From an uncultured Clostridia bacterium (lineage in GTDB: Bacteria > Bacillota > Clostridia > Lachnospirales > Lachnospiraceae): 8,991 nucleotides of DNA. The stretch is from contig CAMUFS010000111.1 of assembly GCA_947088195.1 (NCBI GenBank), positions 1 to 8,991 of the forward strand, given 5' to 3'. Below the pieces are notes generated by a model, which searched no databases, had not been told where the DNA came from, and worked only from the letters and a program-made list of their open reading frames with translations. This document shows, one piece after another, positions 1 through 6,820 of this stretch. The position numbers were made by a program, and so were the translations under genes. Numbering within the stretch: position 1 is the first letter of the stretch; every line of letters starts with the position of its first letter.

Positions 1-989
1 TCTCTATCTATAAAATAATTGTCCAGTGCGATTGGATGTGGATTCAGCCCATGTGCTTGAAGCTGTACAGAAAGCCGATGTGAAAAGGTCGTCTTTCCAG
101 AGGAGGAAGGCCCCGCAATCATAATTATTTTCTTGCTTGGACTCTGCGCGATCGTCTGTGCAATCTCCGCAATCTTCTTCTCCTGAAGTGCCTCCTGTAC
201 TAAAATCATCTGATTTAGCCCGCCTCTTGCGATTGTCTCGTTGAGATCTCCCACTGTGGCAAGCTTTAGATGCTCCCCCCATTTCTTTGACTCATTCAGC
301 ACATAGAAAAGCTTGTGCTGCGGGTCAAATTCTGGCAGCTCCTCCGGTCTGTGCCTCTCTGGAAGACAGAGCACAAACCCTTCATCATAACATTTTAAGT
401 CATAATATTTTAGATAACCTGTGCTTGGGACCATATAACCATAATAATAATCTTGATATTCCTCAATGCTGTATACATTTACCTTTGAAACTCGTCTATA
501 GCGAAATAGCTTCTCCTTGTCGTACATCTGATGTTCTTTAAATAGCATCACAGCGTCATCCGTGTGAATGCTGCGCTTTTTAATTGGAATATCCTGACGA
601 ACCATCTCGTCCATCCGCGCCTTTACGCGGGCAAGAAATGCCTCATCCACCTGCACCCTTCCTGCAACCTTACAGTAATAGCCTTTACTTAAAGAAAACA
701 ACACACTGACCTTTTCAAGCTCATCCTTTTCTGTCACATCATACACCGCTTTTAGCATAAGCTGCGTTACACTCCTTCGATAAGAAGAGCTCCCCGCGCT
801 GTCCTCTGTGGTGACAAATGTGATTTCACTGTTTGGTTTTATCTTTTTATGAAGCTCTTGAAGTTTTCCGTTTACATTCACCAGCACAATATCATGCGTA
901 TATTCCTTCTGATATTCCGCTGCAAGCTCCCGATAAGTCGTCTCTCTTGGATATTCCTTTTCTGCGCCGCACACCGTAACTGCTGCCAT
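1..989 (-). CDS. TGS-domain nucleoside (uridine-like) kinase, C-terminus cut off by window edge
   Basis: Seen: an open frame of 329 codons from ATG at 989 runs off the left edge with no stop. Residues 1-60 look like a TGS domain (starts MAAVTVCGAEKEYPRETTYR), about 65-220 resemble the second additional domain of threonyl-tRNA synthetase, and 291-301 hold a Walker A P-loop (IAGPSSSGKTT). The sequence then continues with ALDNYFIDR, the kinase substrate-side segment. Known: proteins with this TGS-linker-kinase order are annotated as nucleoside or uridine kinases and are usually about 550 residues, so some 220 residues are probably missing. Inferred role: ATP-dependent phosphorylation of a nucleoside in pyrimidine salvage, in the cytoplasm; the TGS part may bind RNA or nucleotide. 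The ATG is preceded by AAGAAGG with 7 nt spacing. It lies 35 nt after the Nif3-like gene, so it is probably the sixth gene of the operon. Exact substrate is not determined by sequence. Confidence 0.85.
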   Translation of the reverse strand, partial: MAAVTVCGAEKEYPRETTYRELAAEYQKEYTHDIVLVNVNGKLQELHKKIKPNSEITFVTTEDSAGSSSYRRSVTQLMLKAVYDVTEKDELEKVSVLFSLSKGYYCKVAGRVQVDEAFLARVKARMDEMVRQDIPIKKRSIHTDDAVMLFKEHQMYDKEKLFRYRRVSKVNVYSIEEYQDYYYGYMVPSTGYLKYYDLKCYDEGFVLCLPERHRPEELPEFDPQHKLFYVLNESKKWGEHLKLATVGDLNETIARGGLNQMILVQEALQEKKIAEIAQTIAQSPSKKIIMIAGPSSSGKTTFSHRLSVQLQAHGLNPHPIALDNYFIDR

Positions 990-1024
990 TTTTAAACCTT
1001 CTTCCAAATCTTGCCCTCCGTTCT

Positions 1025-1801
1025 TTATAATATTGTAAAAGGCTGTGTAATCTGCTCTGTTTTCACACAGATGCTGCCTCCCCACTCTTTCTCTAAGCTA
1101 TGCTTCATGTACTCCACAAATACCTTTTCCAGCCCATAATGCCCCGCGTCAATTAGCATCATTCCCTTTGCGAGTGCGTCAATCCCCACATGATGATCGA
1201 TATCTCCCGTCACCATAAGATCAGCACTCTGTTTTACAGCCTCCTCAATCTCTGCTTTTCCTGAACCCGGAAGCACTGCGACGCGCTCTACCATATGCTC
1301 TTTTTCTCCATACAATACGACATTTGGAATATCAAACCGCTCCTTAATCAGTTCCACAAGCTCTTGCACGTGCATCGGCCTCTCCAAAAGCCCAATCCGC
1401 CCCAAGCCAAAACCATTTGCTGTCTCACATAGCACCTTCGATTTCCAAAATGGAAGCTTTGCCACCACAATACCTGCCATATCTCCCGCAATATCAAAGT
1501 TTGTATGCATCGCACAATAACAAATATCCCTCCGTATCAGCCTGCGCACCCGCCTGCCAATAAAATGATCCTCATTCACTGATTTAAGCCCTGAAAAAAT
1601 CAGAGGATGATGTGTGATCAGCATGTCCGCGCCCGCCTCACATGCCTCATCGAGCACTCGGTCTGTCGCATCCACGGCAAGAAAAATTGTCTTGATCTCT
1701 TTCTCGCTATCTCCCACCAGAAGCCCCACATTATCCCAGCTCTCCGCATAGGACAAAGGTGCAAGCTTATCTAAAAACACCATAATATCCTTACATTTCA
1801 T
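1025..1801 (-). CDS. Nif3-like dinuclear metal centre protein (DUF34/YbgI-YqfO family)
   Basis: A 258-residue protein. Seen: N-terminal ESWDNVGLLVGD (20-31), ITHHPLIF (62-69) giving two metal-binding histidines, AMHTNFDIAGD (97-107), and C-terminal VTGDIDHH (197-204) and DAGHYGLE (218-225) with H221 and E225. Together these are the signature ligands of a two-metal site. Known: the family forms hexameric rings with paired metal ions; GTP cyclohydrolase I type 2 names persist in databases but the physiological reaction is not settled. This is the short form, without the large PII-like insert of Bacillus YqfO. Start choice: a frame extends to TTG at 1825, but ATG 1801 gives the family N-terminus (MKCKDIMVFLDKLAP), overlaps the end of trmK by 11 nt, and has GGAGGAGG 12 nt upstream. 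The overlap suggests translational coupling, and the trmK-nif3 pairing is common in Firmicutes. Confidence 0.9.
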   Translation of the reverse strand: MKCKDIMVFLDKLAPLSYAESWDNVGLLVGDSEKEIKTIFLAVDATDRVLDEACEAGADMLITHHPLIFSGLKSVNEDHFIGRRVRRLIRRDICYCAMHTNFDIAGDMAGIVVAKLPFWKSKVLCETANGFGLGRIGLLERPMHVQELVELIKERFDIPNVVLYGEKEHMVERVAVLPGSGKAEIEEAVKQSADLMVTGDIDHHVGIDALAKGMMLIDAGHYGLEKVFVEYMKHSLEKEWGGSICVKTEQITQPFTIL

Positions 1802-2501
1802 AGTATAACAATGCCTCCTCCACAAGCAGAAGCTTGTCCGTAAGCTCCCCTATTCTATTTTCTATATGCTCTCGCTTCTGGCCCTCTAAAAGCTGTTCTT
1901 TTAACATAACAAGAATTTTATGTATAGTTTTCTTTTCTTGAAGTAGATATTCCAATAACACAGGATGCTTCTGTCTTAATAGACAGCTGCCGTACTGATC
2001 CTCTGCGCGTGTCACTTTCCTCTCTTCTCCTGGAACTGCCCGGATCACCGTATAATACTTTCCAGCCTCCACAAGCATTGTCTCTCTCTCAATCCTCCAG
2101 CCATTTTTCCTAAGCCAAAGCCTTACCAGAAATACCTCTGACTGTGGAGAGAGAATCAGCTCCTTCACTCCCTCATATTTTCCAATGCCATCTGTCAAGA
2201 TACGCTCTGTCAAGGCCCCGCCCATGCCAGAGATCACAATGCTGTCCGCCTCCCCCTTCTGGTAGGCAGTCAAACCATCCGACAGCCTGACATGGATGCG
2301 ATCTGCAAGCTGATATTCCTCAATATGTTCTTTGGCACGCGCAAGCGGTCCTTCTCTCACATCCATGGCAAGTGCCCGCACAATTCTGCCCTCCAGCATT
2401 AAAGTGATGGGCACATAGGCGTGATCCGTTCCAATATCCGCCACGCTGCTCCCGTCCGACACAAAGGATGCAACTGTCATCAGCCGCTCTGAAATCTGCA
2501 T
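1791..2501 (-). CDS. trmK: tRNA (adenine22-N1)-methyltransferase TrmK
   Basis: A 236-residue class I SAM-dependent methyltransferase. Known role: methylates N1 of A22 in the D-loop region of certain bacterial tRNAs, in the cytoplasm. Seen: SAM-binding motif I VADIGTDHAYVPI (20-32), the acidic end of strand 2 at AMDV (45-48), SDGL (74-77), motif IV region VISGMGG (89-95), and downstream LSPQSE and LRKNGWRIERE. The C-terminal ~70 residues are charged and helical (LLEYLLQEKKTIHKILVMLK), matching the coiled-coil tail of the family. Start: ATG 2501 has GGAGGG at a 4-5 nt spacing and lies 20 nt after the rpoD stop. The gene ends inside the first codons of the Nif3-like gene. Length and order match the Firmicutes family well. 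The tRNA-Leu in this window has an A at the discriminator and a normal D-arm, but whether it is a substrate cannot be said. Confidence 0.93.
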   Translation of the reverse strand: MQISERLMTVASFVSDGSSVADIGTDHAYVPITLMLEGRIVRALAMDVREGPLARAKEHIEEYQLADRIHVRLSDGLTAYQKGEADSIVISGMGGALTERILTDGIGKYEGVKELILSPQSEVFLVRLWLRKNGWRIERETMLVEAGKYYTVIRAVPGEERKVTRAEDQYGSCLLRQKHPVLLEYLLQEKKTIHKILVMLKEQLLEGQKREHIENRIGELTDKLLLVEEALLYYEM

Positions 2502-2521
2502 GGCTCCCTCCTTCTCCTTGT

Positions 2522-3643
2522 CTACTCCAGATAATCCTTAAGCTTCCTGCTTCTGCTAGGATGCCTTAGCTTTCTCAATGCCTTCGCCTCAATTTGACGG
2601 ATTCTCTCCCTTGTCACATTAAATTCTTTTCCAACCTCCTCCAATGTGCGTGCTCTGCCATCATCGAGTCCAAAGCGCAGCCTAAGAACCTTCTGTTCAC
2701 GCTCCGTCAAGGTTGACAGCACAGCAAGAAGCTGTTCTTTTAAAAATACAAACGCTGCCTCATCCGCTGGCACTGGTATATTATCATCTTGAATAAAATC
2801 TCCCAGATGGCTCTCGTCCTCCTCACCAACCGGACTCTCCAGGGAAACTGGCTCCTGTGATATTTTCTGAATCTCTCTTACACGCTCCACTGGTATATCC
2901 ATTTTTGCCGCGATCTCCTCCGGGAACGGCTCTCTGCCAAGCTCCTGTACCAGTTGTCTGGACACGCGGATCAGCTTGTTGATCGTCTCCACCATATGCA
3001 CTGGGATCCGTATAGTTCTGGCTTGATCTGCGATCGAGCGCGTGATTGCCTGCCTGATCCACCATGTCGCATAGGTGCTGAATTTAAATCCTTTTCGGTA
3101 ATCAAACTTATCCACCGCCTTAATAAGTCCCAGATTCCCTTCCTGAATCAGATCAAGAAACTGCATGCCACGTCCCACATAGCGCTTGGCAATGCTGACC
3201 ACCAGTCGGAGATTAGCCTCAGCAAGACGCTTTTTCGCCACCTCATCCCCTTCCTGAATCCCCTTTGCCAGCTCTATCTCCTCCTCATTTGAGAGCAGCG
3301 GAACCTTGCCGATCTCCTTTAAATACATGCGGATTGGGTCCTCCAGGCTCACCCCCTCCGGGACACTTAAATCGATCGAGGCAAGATCAATCTCTTCCTC
3401 TTCATCTAACAGCATACTCTCTTCGTCCTGAAGAAGAAGCGCATCATCATCCTCTGTAATGCGCAGAATATCCACATTGTGATTCTCCAGTGTCTCCATC
3501 ATCTTATCTAACTGTTCTACACTAAGCTCCATATCCCCGAAATAATCCGTGATTTCTGTATATTCCAACGTATTTTTCTTGCTTTTCGCGTATTGTAAAA
3601 GTCCATTTAGTTTTTCCTGAAAATCCACCGTGATTTCGCTCAT
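2522..3643 (-). CDS. rpoD: RNA polymerase primary sigma factor RpoD/SigA
   Basis: A 373-residue group 1 sigma-70 factor that directs RNA polymerase to housekeeping promoters. Seen in order: a short region 1.1 (1-60); an unusually acidic stretch (64-86, many D and E); region 1.2 ([20 protein letters not shown], 102-121); region 2 with [20 protein letters not shown] and [18 protein letters not shown] (143-180); the -10 recognition and melting segment [19 protein letters not shown] (184-202); region 3 (about 210-285); and region 4 with the -35 helix-turn-helix ending in [20 protein letters not shown] (343-362). It lacks the long non-conserved insert of proteobacterial RpoD, as is usual in Firmicutes. 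Start ATG 3643 has AAGGATGG about 7 nt upstream. The gene lies 39 nt after dnaG and is transcribed with it; the candidate promoters called in this window (6500-6528, 6573-6601) fit the sites this factor would recognise. Confidence 0.98.
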   Translation of the reverse strand: MSEITVDFQEKLNGLLQYAKSKKNTLEYTEITDYFGDMELSVEQLDKMMETLENHNVDILRITEDDDALLLQDEESMLLDEEEEIDLASIDLSVPEGVSLEDPIRMYLKEIGKVPLLSNEEEIELAKGIQEGDEVAKKRLAEANLRLVVSIAKRYVGRGMQFLDLIQEGNLGLIKAVDKFDYRKGFKFSTYATWWIRQAITRSIADQARTIRIPVHMVETINKLIRVSRQLVQELGREPFPEEIAAKMDIPVERVREIQKISQEPVSLESPVGEEDESHLGDFIQDDNIPVPADEAAFVFLKEQLLAVLSTLTEREQKVLRLRFGLDDGRARTLEEVGKEFNVTRERIRQIEAKALRKLRHPSRSRKLKDYLE

Positions 3644-3682
3644 ATTCTGCCCATCCTTCCATAGCTTGTTTATATTTTATCC

Positions 3683-5443
3683 CTATTCAAGAGAAATATG
3701 CAGATTGTCAAGGCTGCGCTTGATTTTTGAAATTTCCATCAATTCCATAAGCTCTGTTGTATTGCCCGCCGCATATTCACACCAACAGGCCTTCACCCTT
3801 TTCACCGTCTCGTTCAGTGCCCTTTCTTTCTCTTTCCTTGTCATTTCCCTGCGAATGGAAGTATTGAAAAGTGATGCCGCTTCCCGCTGCTCCTCTTCTG
3901 TCTCAAAACAACTAATAATCTTTGCTGGATTCACCCTCCCTTCTGTCTGATATTGATCAAATAAAAATTTGGCTGCCTTCTGATGCAGCTCCCCAGTAAA
4001 ATGCTCTGGACCTATAATTCCTCTTAATTTATCAAAAAGACTGGTATCCTCAATCAGCCATGTAAGCAAGAGCTTCTGTGATTGACGAACACCATCCATA
4101 CTATCTTTCTTCTGTCTTTTACCTTCCTTTGGTTTTACATATGTCTCTGTCATCTGATAGGCATATCGGTTTACAAGCACCTTTAAGCTATTAGCAGGAA
4201 TCTGGTATTCCCTGCACACTGCCTCCAGATAATTATTTCTCTCCAGCTCTTCTGGAAATCCAAGAAGCATCTTTGCAATCGCGTTATAAAACAATGTTTT
4301 CTGTTCTGGATCTGCCATATTATACTCTCTACATTTTACATCCACCTCAAATAGAAAGCTATTCCTCGCCTGCTCTATTCGCCTCTCAAATTCCTCCGCA
4401 CCCAGATTCTTTATAAATTCATCTGGATCTTTATACGGCTTCATGCTAATCACCTTTGCCGAAAGCCCTGCCTCCTTAAGAATTGGTATGGCTCTCAATG
4501 CTGCCTTAACGCCCGCGCCATCACTGTCATAAGTCAAAAGCACCTCACTGGTATAGCGCTTGAGAAGCGAGGCGTGGCCACCTGTAAAAGCTGTTCCCAA
4601 CGACGCCACTGCATTGTCAAAGCCTGCCTGATGAAGTGCTATCACATCCACATAGCCCTCACAAATTATAATATTCTGCCGTCTTGACAGTCTTGCCAGA
4701 TGTAAGCCATATAAATTTCGGCTTTTATCAAAAATCTTTGTCTCAGGGGAGTTTAGATACTTTGGCTCTCCCTCTCCCATCACTCTGCCACCAAATCCAA
4801 TCACACGGCTTCTGACATCCATAATAGGGAACATTACTCGATTCCAAAACCTGTCATGTGCCCCTCTTTCCTCGATTGTCACCAGACCGCTCTCCTTAAG
4901 CAGAGCGTCTGTATACCCCTTCTGTCTTAGATAGCGGTAAAGCTGGGTACTATTCTTTCCCGAATAGCCAAGTCCAAATCTCGTGATGGTCGCAGGGGTA
5001 AGCTGCCTTTTATTAGCTAGATACTCCCAGCCAGTGCGATCCCTCTCATTCTTAAGCTGATAATAAAAATACCTTGCTGCCTCCTTATGTATCTCCAAAA
5101 GAACTGACTTTCTGTCTGCCTCCCACCTTGCCTGTGGACTTATCTCTTCCTCCTTGGGAAGCTCCACCCCGGCGCGCTCTCCTAGCTGCCGCAATGCTTC
5201 AGGAAAAGATAGGCTCTCATATTCCATTAAAAAAGTAAAAACATTCCCTCCTGCACCACAGCCAAAGCAATAATACATCTGCTTTCCGGCACTCACAGAA
5301 AAAGAAGGTGATTTCTCATTGTGAAACGGGCACAGCCCAAAATAGGTTGCGCCCTTTCTCTGAAGCCGTACATAACCTGACACCACATCCACAATGTCAT
5401 TTCTCATACGAATTTCTTCGACCAAGTCTTCACTGTAGTACAT
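3683..5443 (-). CDS. dnaG: DNA primase DnaG
   Basis: A 586-residue primase that makes RNA primers for lagging-strand synthesis at the fork together with the replicative helicase. Seen: N-terminal CHC2 zinc-binding domain with C38, H41, C59 and C62 (CPFH and CFGC); the RNA polymerase core with GRVMGEGEPKYLNSPETKIF (220-239); the Toprim domain with glutamate E262 in ICEGYVDVIAL and metal-binding DSD (306-308) in TYDSDGAG; then KDPDEF (338-343); and a C-terminal helicase-interaction domain (about 450-586), the least conserved part. Start choice: the frame stays open to 5473, but ATG 5443 gives the family N-terminus MYYSEDLVEEIRMRNDIVDV and has AGGAGGGAAGGA ending 5 nt upstream. That leaves 17 nt after the dgt stop. 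Zinc, Toprim and DPD motifs are intact, so the enzyme should be active. Confidence 0.97.
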   Translation of the reverse strand: MYYSEDLVEEIRMRNDIVDVVSGYVRLQRKGATYFGLCPFHNEKSPSFSVSAGKQMYYCFGCGAGGNVFTFLMEYESLSFPEALRQLGERAGVELPKEEEISPQARWEADRKSVLLEIHKEAARYFYYQLKNERDRTGWEYLANKRQLTPATITRFGLGYSGKNSTQLYRYLRQKGYTDALLKESGLVTIEERGAHDRFWNRVMFPIMDVRSRVIGFGGRVMGEGEPKYLNSPETKIFDKSRNLYGLHLARLSRRQNIIICEGYVDVIALHQAGFDNAVASLGTAFTGGHASLLKRYTSEVLLTYDSDGAGVKAALRAIPILKEAGLSAKVISMKPYKDPDEFIKNLGAEEFERRIEQARNSFLFEVDVKCREYNMADPEQKTLFYNAIAKMLLGFPEELERNNYLEAVCREYQIPANSLKVLVNRYAYQMTETYVKPKEGKRQKKDSMDGVRQSQKLLLTWLIEDTSLFDKLRGIIGPEHFTGELHQKAAKFLFDQYQTEGRVNPAKIISCFETEEEQREAASLFNTSIRREMTRKEKERALNETVKRVKACWCEYAAGNTTELMELMEISKIKRSLDNLHISLE

Positions 5444-5460
5444 GAAAATCCTTCCCTCCT

Positions 5461-6468
5461 CTAAAGCTTCCACGATCTTGGCACAAATATATTCTTAAAA
5501 ACCGCAATAGAATACCCATCCGTCATACCTGCAATATAATCGCAGACCGTCCGCTCCTCGCTTTGCCCCCGCTCTTCCATCAAATATTGATATTCCTCCG
5601 GCAGCACATCCAGATTATCCATATAATAGGCATAAAGCTCCGTGATCATCTTCTTCGCCTTTCCCTCTTCACTTTTTGCCCTATAATTGGTATACACACT
5701 CTGAAACATAAACCTTCGAAGTCCCATCATCCCCATTTCCACCTCTTTGGACATGGAAACCTTCGGCTGTCCAAGACTGTGAAACACCACATCATGCACC
5801 ATTCTGTCAAGCCGCACCTTAACAGTATCCCCCAAAACCTGTGAATATTCTCTAGGAATATCTGTCTCCTTTAAAATCTGCCCGCGAATGGCATCATCAA
5901 TATCATGATTTATATACGCAATCTTGTCCGCAATCCTCACAATCTGTCCTTCCAATGTGCTGGGACTTCCCGCTGTCCTATGATTTAGAATCCCATCACG
6001 CACCTCTTTAGTTAGGTTAAGCCCCATTCCCTTTTTCTCAAGCAGCTCCACAACCCGCACACTCTGCTCACAATGCGAAAAACCCTCCGCACATATTTTA
6101 TTGAGAGCGGCTTCCCCTGCATGTCCAAACGGTGTATGCCCCAAATCATGCCCAAGAGCGATCGCCTCTGTCAAATCCTCGTTCATTCTCAATGCCCTTG
6201 CAATCGTTCTGGCAATCTGAGCCACCTCCAAGGTATGTGTCAAGCGCGTGCGATAGTGATCACCCTCCGGTGAGAGGAAAACCTGCGTCTTATGCTTAAG
6301 GCGCCGAAAGGACTTACTGTGAAGAATCTTATCGCGATCGCGCTGATACACGGTCCGTAAGTCACAAGGTATTTCTTCTCTGTCCTGCCCCATAGAATCA
6401 ATACTCTTCGAGGCATATGGACTTAAATGCTCACACTCCCACTGCTCCTGATGCTCTCGAATATTCAT
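5461..6468 (-). CDS. dgt: dGTPase-like HD-domain deoxynucleotide triphosphohydrolase
   Basis: A 335-residue HD-superfamily hydrolase. Known role of the family: splits a dNTP (dGTP in the best-studied member) into deoxynucleoside and triphosphate, tuning dNTP pools in the cytoplasm. Seen: FRRLKHKTQVF (54-64), then metal-site residues H78 in TRLTHTLEVAQIAR, H107-D108 in GHDLGHTPFGHAGE, and D181 in RIADKIAYINHDIDD. The active site is complete. Its length is well below the ~500 residues of E. coli Dgt and fits the shorter dGTPase-like branch found beside dnaG in Clostridia; true substrate range is uncertain. Start choice: the frame is open to an ATG at 6528, but that lies in the proposed promoter. 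ATG 6468 gives the usual start (MNIREHQEQWE...LSPYA) and has AAAGGAGG 6 nt upstream. It is the first gene of the operon. Confidence 0.92.
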   Translation of the reverse strand: MNIREHQEQWECEHLSPYASKSIDSMGQDREEIPCDLRTVYQRDRDKILHSKSFRRLKHKTQVFLSPEGDHYRTRLTHTLEVAQIARTIARALRMNEDLTEAIALGHDLGHTPFGHAGEAALNKICAEGFSHCEQSVRVVELLEKKGMGLNLTKEVRDGILNHRTAGSPSTLEGQIVRIADKIAYINHDIDDAIRGQILKETDIPREYSQVLGDTVKVRLDRMVHDVVFHSLGQPKVSMSKEVEMGMMGLRRFMFQSVYTNYRAKSEEGKAKKMITELYAYYMDNLDVLPEEYQYLMEERGQSEERTVCDYIAGMTDGYSIAVFKNIFVPRSWKL

Positions 6469-6499
6469 CGACGGCCTCCTTTCGCGCTCCTTTTCGAAC

Positions 6500-6528
6500 A
6501 TTTTATCACACTTAAAGCAACTAAGCAA
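6500..6528 (-). promoter_or_regulatory. sigma-A-type promoter of the dgt-dnaG-rpoD operon
   Basis: Read on the minus strand: -35 TTGCTT (6523-6528), a 17-nt spacer, and -10 TAAAAT (6500-6505) preceded by TGA (6506-6508), an extended -10. This predicts a start near 6493 and a leader of about 25 nt carrying the AAAGGAGG site of dgt. Upstream is an A/T-rich tract (about 6537-6570) that could act as an UP element. It is the only good promoter match I see ahead of the operon, and it rules out the longer dgt frame starting at 6528. Confidence 0.75.
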
Positions 6529-6572
6529 TAGTATCGAATTATTCCTAAAACTAAAAAATTTAAAATAGGGTA

Positions 6573-6601
6573 TTGCATTTTTTTTGTTTATATGATAGAC
6601 T
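6573..6601 (+). promoter_or_regulatory. sigma-A-type promoter of the tRNA-Leu gene
   Basis: On the plus strand: -35 TTGCAT (6573-6578), a 17-nt spacer containing a T-run, and -10 TAGACT (6596-6601) preceded by TGA (6593-6595), an extended -10. Predicted start near 6608, about 27 nt before the mature tRNA. The promoter is back to back with the dgt promoter, with about 44 nt between the two -35 boxes. The -10 is not a perfect consensus, so this is a prediction. Confidence 0.6.
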
Positions 6602-6607
6602 AGTCTA
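6596..6607. repeat. perfect 12-bp palindrome TAGACTAGTCTA over the tRNA promoter start site
   Basis: The twelve bases are identical to their own reverse complement and span the proposed -10 box and the bases just before the start site of the tRNA-Leu promoter. CTAG recurs nearby at 6611-6614. The position would suit an operator, but no regulator is known for it here and chance cannot be excluded. Confidence 0.5.
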
Positions 6608-6634
6608 GTCGCTAGGAAGTGACATATTTTAGAT

Positions 6635-6718
6635 GCAGTTGTGGCGGAATTGGCATACGCGCATGATTCAGGTTCATGTCCATGTACGTGGGTTCGGGTT
6701 CAAGTCCCGTCAACTGCA
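6635..6718 (+). tRNA. tRNA-Leu (anticodon CAG)
   Basis: An 84-nt cloverleaf with a long variable arm (class II). Acceptor GCAGTTG (6635-6641) pairs with CAACTGC (6711-6717) over seven base pairs, with discriminator A at 6718. The D-stem is GCG/CGC (6644-6646 with 6658-6660) around AATTGG. The anticodon stem CATGA/TCATG (6662-6666 with 6674-6678) frames the loop TTCAGGT, giving anticodon CAG (6669-6671) for codon CUG. The variable arm starts near 6680 (CCAT/GTGG). The T-arm is CGGG-TTCAAGT-CCCG, with a T-T apposition at the outer position 49-65. The 3' CCA is not encoded (ACT follows), so it must be added after processing. It is a single gene with its own promoter and terminator. Confidence 0.95.
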
Positions 6719-6729
6719 CTAGAGAATAG

Positions 6730-6773
6730 AAATCCGAGGTTAGTTCCATCGAGGAACGGCCTCGGATTTTTTT
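6730..6773 (+). terminator. rho-independent terminator of the tRNA-Leu gene
   Basis: The stem AAATCCGAGG (6730-6739) pairs perfectly with CCTCGGATTT (6760-6769) and runs into a T tract to 6773. A second nested stem, GTTCC/GGAAC (6743-6747 with 6752-6756) around ATCGA, continues the hairpin after a small internal loop. It starts 11 nt after the tRNA and should insulate the downstream cassette from read-through. Confidence 0.9.
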
Positions 6774-6774
6774 A

Positions 6775-6801
6775 TTGATATTAAAATACTTACTGTACAA
6801 A
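6775..6801 (+). promoter_or_regulatory. weak candidate promoter for the methyltransferase-endonuclease cassette
   Basis: TTGATA (6775-6780) is a good -35, and TACAAA (6796-6801), preceded by TG, is a fair extended -10. The spacer is only 15 nt, shorter than ideal. It is the best match between the tRNA terminator and the methyltransferase start, and would put the transcript start close to the ribosome binding site. Confidence 0.3.
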
Positions 6802-6820
6802 ACATTATGGAGGAAAAAGT

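Noticed and set aside
4..282. A 92-codon minus-strand frame in a different phase from the nucleoside kinase.
   Set aside because: It lies wholly within the kinase frame that has a clear P-loop and domain order; it has no recognisable protein features.
2954..3459. Plus-strand frames antisense to rpoD.
   Set aside because: They oppose highly conserved sigma regions, lack ribosome binding sites, and look like translated antisense sequence.
3669..3711. Internal promoter ahead of rpoD: a perfect minus-strand TTGACA at 3706-3711, and TATAAA at 3669-3674.
   Set aside because: At 17 nt from TTGACA the -10 would be GAATAG, a poor match, and TATAAA is 31 nt away from it. TTGACA also encodes conserved-frame dnaG residues, so it is not called.
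5444..5473. A 10-residue longer N-terminus for DnaG.
   Set aside because: The extra residues encode the ribosome binding site itself, and the family start MYYSEDLVEEI is at 5443.
6469..6528. A 20-residue longer N-terminus for the dGTPase (ATG at 6528).
   Set aside because: It would start within the -35 box of the operon promoter and lacks a ribosome binding site, while ATG 6468 has AAAGGAGG at 6 nt.
6612..6800. A 62-codon minus-strand frame across the tRNA-Leu gene.
   Set aside because: It is antisense to a well-folded tRNA and its terminator; the coding appearance is incidental.
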